From Actinomycetota bacterium (GTDB taxonomy: Bacteria; Actinomycetota; Actinomycetes; Nanopelagicales; Nanopelagicaceae), in contig WLHG01000034.1 in the NCBI GenBank assembly GCA_009702845.1, positions 1-8,336 on the forward strand: a stretch of 8,336 bases of DNA. Reading direction: 5' to 3'. The notes under the pieces are model-generated. The model was not told the origin of the DNA and ran no database searches. It was given only the letters and a program-made list of their open reading frames with translations. How positions within the stretch are numbered: position 1 is the stretch's first letter; each line of letters begins with the position of its first letter. The translations under genes were made by a program, and so were the position numbers. Shown one piece after another: positions 4,782-8,336 of the stretch.

Positions 4782-6625
4782 TCGCTTTCAGCGTTATCTT
4801 CAAATATTTATCTTTAATTGGAGCTTTCACAACTATAGGAACTCTGCTTGCGATGGCCTTCCTACTTCTAGATACCGAGGGCAGGCTTTCCACGCAAGCT
4901 GAAAAACTTCGTCGGCTGCTCTGGGTATGCGCTTTAGTCTGGTCGCTTGGAAGTTTTGGCACAATAATCTTTACCCTTGCTTCAATATTAGATCAATCAG
5001 TTTCAGTTGCACTAGATCCAACGATTCTTAGATCATTTGTTACGCAGATAACCTTGGGCCAGTATCTACTCTTTCAAGCGTTAGTAGGTTTAGGGGTAGC
5101 AGCGCTGGCATTTCGTGTAAAGAAAATTCTCTCGACCGTATTTCTCTTGATTTTTTCGCTCGTAGGATTGGTTGTACCTATATTTCAAAGCCACTCTGCC
5201 TCAAGTGGCTCACATGGCTTAGCAATTGGGTCGTTAGTAATACACGTTGGAGCACTTTCTCTATGGGTGGGTGGCGCTATAGCAATAGCTCTTCTTGATC
5301 CAGAGGATCGTCCAATTGCAGTACCCCGCTTTAGCGAAATAGCTTTGTGGTCACTTATTGCCGTTGTTGTAAGTGGCAGCGTTAACGCTTGGGCTCGACT
5401 GGATTTTCAAGGAGCATGGAATACGGCCTATGCCTATGTAGTCATTGCCAAGATTGCGATGACATTGGTGCTCATTACAATCGGCTACTTACACCGTACT
5501 AATTTAGCAAAGCGCGATCGTATCGATTGGCTTGGATTTGGTCGTTTAATATTTGCTGAAGTGCTCATCATGATTGTTACCGTAGCTATGGGGGCATGGC
5601 TCTCATCTAACCAAGCACCCGAGCGCCCTACACCTCCAAAATTTGACCCAGCCATTGCCGTCTCTGGAATTTCAACACCGCCGGCACCAACCTGGAACCG
5701 AATTTTCTTTAGCTATGAGCCCGATGCTTTAATGATTGGTCTTTTAATTACCGCTGTTGCCTTGTATGTAAAGGGAGTAATGGTGTTAACAAGGAGAGGC
5801 GATAAGTGGCCTGTCGGACGCACTATCGCATTTGGATTGGGTATTGCGGCAATTGATTTTGCAACAAGCGGTGGCCTTGGGCTGTATGCGCACTTTGCTT
5901 TTTCGTATCACATGGTTGCGCACATGATCTTGGGAATGATTGCGCCGATTGGAATCGTGCTAGGTGCGCCGATTACTCTCGCACTACGAACATTGCCACA
6001 AGGACGCACTAAAGATGAACGAGGTGTTCGTGGAACTCTTCTAGCAGAACTGCACTCCAAATTGGCGATTTTTTATACTAATCCAATCGTTGCACTCGCA
6101 TTCTTTGATGGCTCACTCTTTGCTCTCTACTTCACAGATTTATTCGGGTCAATGATGCAGAGCCATGTCGGCCATCTCTTTATGAACATACATTTCATTC
6201 TGGCCGGACTCCTCTTCTTCCATGTAATTATCGGCGTCGACCCAAATCCGCGGAGAATTCCGCACTTAGTTCGAATCGTTATCGTTTTTGCGGCCATGAG
6301 TATCCACGCATTTTTCTCGGTGGCCCTAATGTCATCAACAACTTTGATTGACCAGGGTTACTTTGCATCCCTTAAAACTCCGTGGCTCACCGACCTCTTG
6401 GCAGATCAACAGCTAGGCGGATCAATAGGTTGGGCGATGGGGGAAATTCCAATCATCTTGGCCTTGGTTGCAACATTTATTAGCTGGGTAAAAGATGATT
6501 CTCGTGAGGTAAAGCGTTTGGATAGAAATAATGCAAGGGCTGCAGCTATGGGCCTGCCCGATGATTTGGCGCAGTACAACCGATATCTGCAAGAGTTAGC
6601 CGAACATGATAGAAAAGAACCCTAA
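4778..6625 (+). CDS. ctaG: CopD-CtaG fusion: copper transport / cytochrome c oxidase assembly membrane protein
   Basis: The 615-residue polytopic membrane protein joins two domains. Residues about 1-275 are CopD-like, with several membrane helices and the motif SHSASSGSHG followed by VIHVGALSLWVGGA (H139, H146, H156). A Pro-rich connector (about 278-303) leads into a CtaG (caa3-type) domain at about 305-570. This carries the histidine-rich helices AHFAFSYHMVAHM (H372, H378, H382), QSHVGHLFMNIHF (H463, H466, H472), FHVIIGVDPNPRR (H482) and H510. A charged cytoplasmic tail (571-615) with DRNNARA and a YNRYLQEL helix is usual for actinobacterial fusions. The role inferred from the families is moving copper across the membrane and supplying it to the CuB/CuA sites of haem-copper oxidase. 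Start and stop overlap both neighbours (ATGA and TAATG), implying translational coupling. No oxidase genes are in the window. Confidence 0.9.
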   Translation: MIAFSVIFKYLSLIGAFTTIGTLLAMAFLLLDTEGRLSTQAEKLRRLLWVCALVWSLGSFGTIIFTLASILDQSVSVALDPTILRSFVTQITLGQYLLFQALVGLGVAALAFRVKKILSTVFLLIFSLVGLVVPIFQSHSASSGSHGLAIGSLVIHVGALSLWVGGAIAIALLDPEDRPIAVPRFSEIALWSLIAVVVSGSVNAWARLDFQGAWNTAYAYVVIAKIAMTLVLITIGYLHRTNLAKRDRIDWLGFGRLIFAEVLIMIVTVAMGAWLSSNQAPERPTPPKFDPAIAVSGISTPPAPTWNRIFFSYEPDALMIGLLITAVALYVKGVMVLTRRGDKWPVGRTIAFGLGIAAIDFATSGGLGLYAHFAFSYHMVAHMILGMIAPIGIVLGAPITLALRTLPQGRTKDERGVRGTLLAELHSKLAIFYTNPIVALAFFDGSLFALYFTDLFGSMMQSHVGHLFMNIHFILAGLLFFHVIIGVDPNPRRIPHLVRIVIVFAAMSIHAFFSVALMSSTTLIDQGYFASLKTPWLTDLLADQQLGGSIGWAMGEIPIILALVATFISWVKDDSREVKRLDRNNARAAAMGLPDDLAQYNRYLQELAEHDRKEP

Positions 6626-7776
6626 TGGAAAATCTATTTGCCCTACCAAGTGAATATAAAGAACTGCGCGCTAGCGTGCGGTCATTATCTGAAAAAGAGA
6701 TCGCCCCTTTCGCACATGACGTGGACGAGTCCCATCGCTACCCACAAGAGGCCGCCGATGCACTTCAAAAAGCTGGATTAAGTGCAGCTCATGTACCGAC
6801 AGAATTCGGCGGAGATGGCGCAGATGCACTGGCCACGGTCATTATTATTGAAGAAGTCGCACGCGTCTGCGGTGCATCATCGCTGATACCTGCAGTTAAC
6901 AAGCTCGGTTCATTGCCGTTGATTTTAGGTGGAAATGCTGAACAGAAAAAGCGATGGCTCCCACAGTTAGTTTCAGGCAAAGGATTCTCGTACTGTCTTT
7001 CTGAATCTGACGCTGGCTCAGATGCATCGGCGCTTCGCACCAAAGTCGAGCGAGATGGTGATGGTTGGATTCTTAACGGCAGCAAAAAATGGATTTCTAA
7101 TGCTGGAGTCTCCGAGTTTTATACGGTCATCGCGCAGGGAGATCCAACTCTTGGCTCCAAAGGAATTACTGCCTTCATTGTTGAAAAATCAGATCCTGGT
7201 ATCTCGTTTGGCTCGCCTGAAAAGAAGATGGGGTTTAGGGGCTCTCCAACGCGCGAGGTCTACTTTGATGACGTGCGATTAAGTGATGATCGGCGAATAA
7301 GTGAAGTTGGTGCTGGCTTCACGCTTGCAATGAATACCTTAGATCACACGCGGATCACAATTGCAGCACAGGCATTAGGGCTGGCTCAAGGCGCCCTCGA
7401 TGTTGCGACGAAGTATTCGCATGAGCGCAAACAGTTCGGAAAAGAGATTTTTGATTTTCAAGGCGTTCAGTTTATGTTGGCAGATATGGCGATGAATGTA
7501 GAAGCTGCCCGCCAACTAACCTATGCCGCTGCAGTTAAAAGCGAGAACAATGAAAAGGATTTGCGTTTTTTCTCAGCCGCTAGCAAATGCTTTACGAGCG
7601 ACATGGCGATGAAGGTTACTCAGGATGCGATTCAGGTGCTTGGTGGATATGGATATGTATCTGATTACCCAGTTGAGCGAATGATGCGCGATGCAAAGCT
7701 GACACAGATCTATGAAGGAACAAATCAAATTCAACGAATAGTTATGGCACGCAATCTTCCAGAGTTTAAGCTTTAA
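6625..7776 (+). CDS. Acyl-CoA dehydrogenase (FAD-dependent, short/branched-chain type)
   Basis: The 383-residue protein has the full acyl-CoA dehydrogenase plan: an N-terminal helical domain (about 5-115), a middle beta domain (about 120-225) and a C-terminal helical domain (about 230-380). Family signature 1 is seen as CLSESDAGSDASA (124-136) and signature 2 spans 337-356 with GGYGY and the Arg-Asp end. E364 in QIYEGTNQIQR is at the position of the catalytic base of short- and medium-chain enzymes. The reaction is alpha,beta-dehydrogenation of an acyl-CoA thioester, with electrons passed to electron-transfer flavoprotein. The chain length or branching of the substrate cannot be read from these motifs. 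The ATG overlaps the previous stop by one base (TAATG) and only a weak AAAGAA precedes it, so translation is probably coupled to the copper gene. No ETF or other beta-oxidation gene is adjacent. Confidence 0.93.
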   Translation: MENLFALPSEYKELRASVRSLSEKEIAPFAHDVDESHRYPQEAADALQKAGLSAAHVPTEFGGDGADALATVIIIEEVARVCGASSLIPAVNKLGSLPLILGGNAEQKKRWLPQLVSGKGFSYCLSESDAGSDASALRTKVERDGDGWILNGSKKWISNAGVSEFYTVIAQGDPTLGSKGITAFIVEKSDPGISFGSPEKKMGFRGSPTREVYFDDVRLSDDRRISEVGAGFTLAMNTLDHTRITIAAQALGLAQGALDVATKYSHERKQFGKEIFDFQGVQFMLADMAMNVEAARQLTYAAAVKSENNEKDLRFFSAASKCFTSDMAMKVTQDAIQVLGGYGYVSDYPVERMMRDAKLTQIYEGTNQIQRIVMARNLPEFKL

Positions 7777-7777
7777 A
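7765..7777. other. AT-rich inverted repeat carrying both stop codons of two overlapping genes
   Basis: TTTAAGCTTTAAA contains the inverted arms TTTAA and TTAAA around GCT. The TAA of the acyl-CoA dehydrogenase (7774-7776) lies in the right arm and the complement of the cyclo-ligase TAA (7766-7768) in the left arm, so the genes overlap by 11 bases. The stem is too weak to call a terminator. Confidence 0.4.
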
Positions 7778-8314
7778 TCGAACGACAATCGATGGTGTAG
7801 CGGCGGCATTGAGTGCAATGTCATGTGATTCGCGAGGCAGGCTTTGACCCGTTAATTCACCGGCATGCACTAATCCGATTTTCCACCCTGGAAGATGCGC
7901 GAGGGCACGGTCATAAAACCCCCCACCTTGACCCAACCTAAAACCTTCCTGGTCAATATGTAGTGCGGGAACAACCATTACATTGATCCCACTTAAATCA
8001 GTTACGGGAAGACCGATTGGCTCAGAGAGTTTCTTCGTAACTTTAAGTTGGCTTTCATCACCATTCCATTCAATCCACTCAAGAACTTCGCCATTTACAC
8101 GTGGGAGCAATAGGCGCTTACCATCACGCAGGAAGGCCTTATTGATTTCAGTCGTACTTGGCTCAACACCATATGAAAAATACGAGGCTATTGTCGATGC
8201 AGCGAGAATTTCGGGGGACTGCAAAATAACATTAAAATTTGAGGGTATGAATTTTTGGATCCGCTCGCGGCGTAACCTCTCACGTAACTCTTTCTTAACT
8301 GTGCTCTGATTCAT
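7766..8314 (-). CDS. 5-formyltetrahydrofolate cyclo-ligase
   Basis: The 182-residue cytoplasmic enzyme converts 5-formyl-THF to 5,10-methenyl-THF using ATP, returning stored or inhibitory folate to the one-carbon pool. The basic N-terminal helix KKELRERLRRERI, the SYGVEPSTTEI segment (47-57), and the signature D121-x-x-G-F-R-L-G-Q-G-G-G-F-Y-D-R136 (substrate and nucleotide loop) identify the family. The end has the usual LPRESHD...ATPS pattern (159-175). Length is normal. The ATG at 8314 is supported by GGGAG (8325-8321) six bases upstream. The gene converges on the acyl-CoA dehydrogenase, and the two coding regions overlap by 11 bases. In M. tuberculosis the orthologue Rv0992c directly follows the FmdB-type gene Rv0991c and diverges from galU; the right-hand neighbour lies outside the window. 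Confidence 0.93.
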   Translation of the reverse strand: MNQSTVKKELRERLRRERIQKFIPSNFNVILQSPEILAASTIASYFSYGVEPSTTEINKAFLRDGKRLLLPRVNGEVLEWIEWNGDESQLKVTKKLSEPIGLPVTDLSGINVMVVPALHIDQEGFRLGQGGGFYDRALAHLPGWKIGLVHAGELTGQSLPRESHDIALNAAATPSIVVRFKA

Positions 8315-8320
8315 CTACTT

Positions 8321-8325
8321 CTCCC
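8321..8325 (-). promoter_or_regulatory. Ribosome binding site of the cyclo-ligase gene
   Basis: GGGAG on the minus strand lies six bases upstream of the ATG at 8314 and fixes that start. The remaining 11 bases to the window end are too few to judge a promoter. Confidence 0.6.
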
Positions 8326-8336
8326 AGTAATTCGCG

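Noticed and set aside
7022..7282. 86-residue plus-strand ORF inside the acyl-CoA dehydrogenase
   Set aside because: It is a frame-shifted shadow of a dehydrogenase that is intact over its full length.
7983..8309. 108-residue plus-strand ORF over the cyclo-ligase
   Set aside because: It is antisense to a complete enzyme with its signature loop and a good ribosome binding site.
1..8336. CRISPR array, insertion sequence, integrase site or defence system
   Set aside because: No spaced direct repeats, transposase or integrase motifs, or nuclease/toxin families were seen; although a tRNA is present, no duplicated tRNA 3' end indicating an attachment site was noticed.

Overview
The window looks like a compact actinobacterial chromosome of moderate, slightly AT-leaning base composition. 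The gene families are actinobacterial: an MmpL3-like MMPL transporter, a CopD/CtaG fusion, an FmdB/Ruc-type zinc ribbon protein and 5-formyl-THF cyclo-ligase. Gene ends overlap and intergenic gaps are very short. Together with the modest GC this suggests a streamlined freshwater lineage such as Nanopelagicales (acI). That placement is inference; no marker gene here proves it.

Layout, left to right. (1) The 5' two thirds or less of a saccharopine-dehydrogenase-family gene on the minus strand, cut by the window edge. (2) A complete tRNA-Arg(CCT) on the plus strand, followed by a PLP-dependent threonine aldolase. (3) A large MMPL/RND-type membrane transporter on the minus strand, converging on the aldolase. 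(4) A 38-codon acidic small ORF on the plus strand, whose stop codon overlaps the stop of a small zinc-ribbon FmdB-family protein (Ruc/Rv0991c-like) on the minus strand. (5) A plus-strand operon of three overlapping genes: CopC-domain protein, CopD-CtaG fusion and acyl-CoA dehydrogenase. (6) 5-formyltetrahydrofolate cyclo-ligase on the minus strand, overlapping the end of the operon by 11 bp. No stretch above 100 bases lacks a gene or RNA.

How the genes work together. The CopC and CopD-CtaG pair points to copper handling for assembly of the respiratory haem-copper oxidase at the cytoplasmic membrane. The CopC-like protein has lost every histidine of the classical copper site. The acyl-CoA dehydrogenase is translationally linked to this pair without an obvious metabolic reason. 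The zinc-ribbon protein and the cyclo-ligase are neighbours in Mycobacterium tuberculosis (Rv0991c-Rv0992c); here the copper/acyl-CoA operon sits between them in the opposite orientation, which suggests an insertion into an older gene pair.

I do not see a mobile element, CRISPR array, defence island or clearly novel multi-gene system. The most unusual details are the histidine-free CopC, the C at tRNA position 55, the small acidic ORF with its probable leaderless promoter and shared stop site, and the overlapping divergent promoters between that ORF and the transporter gene.
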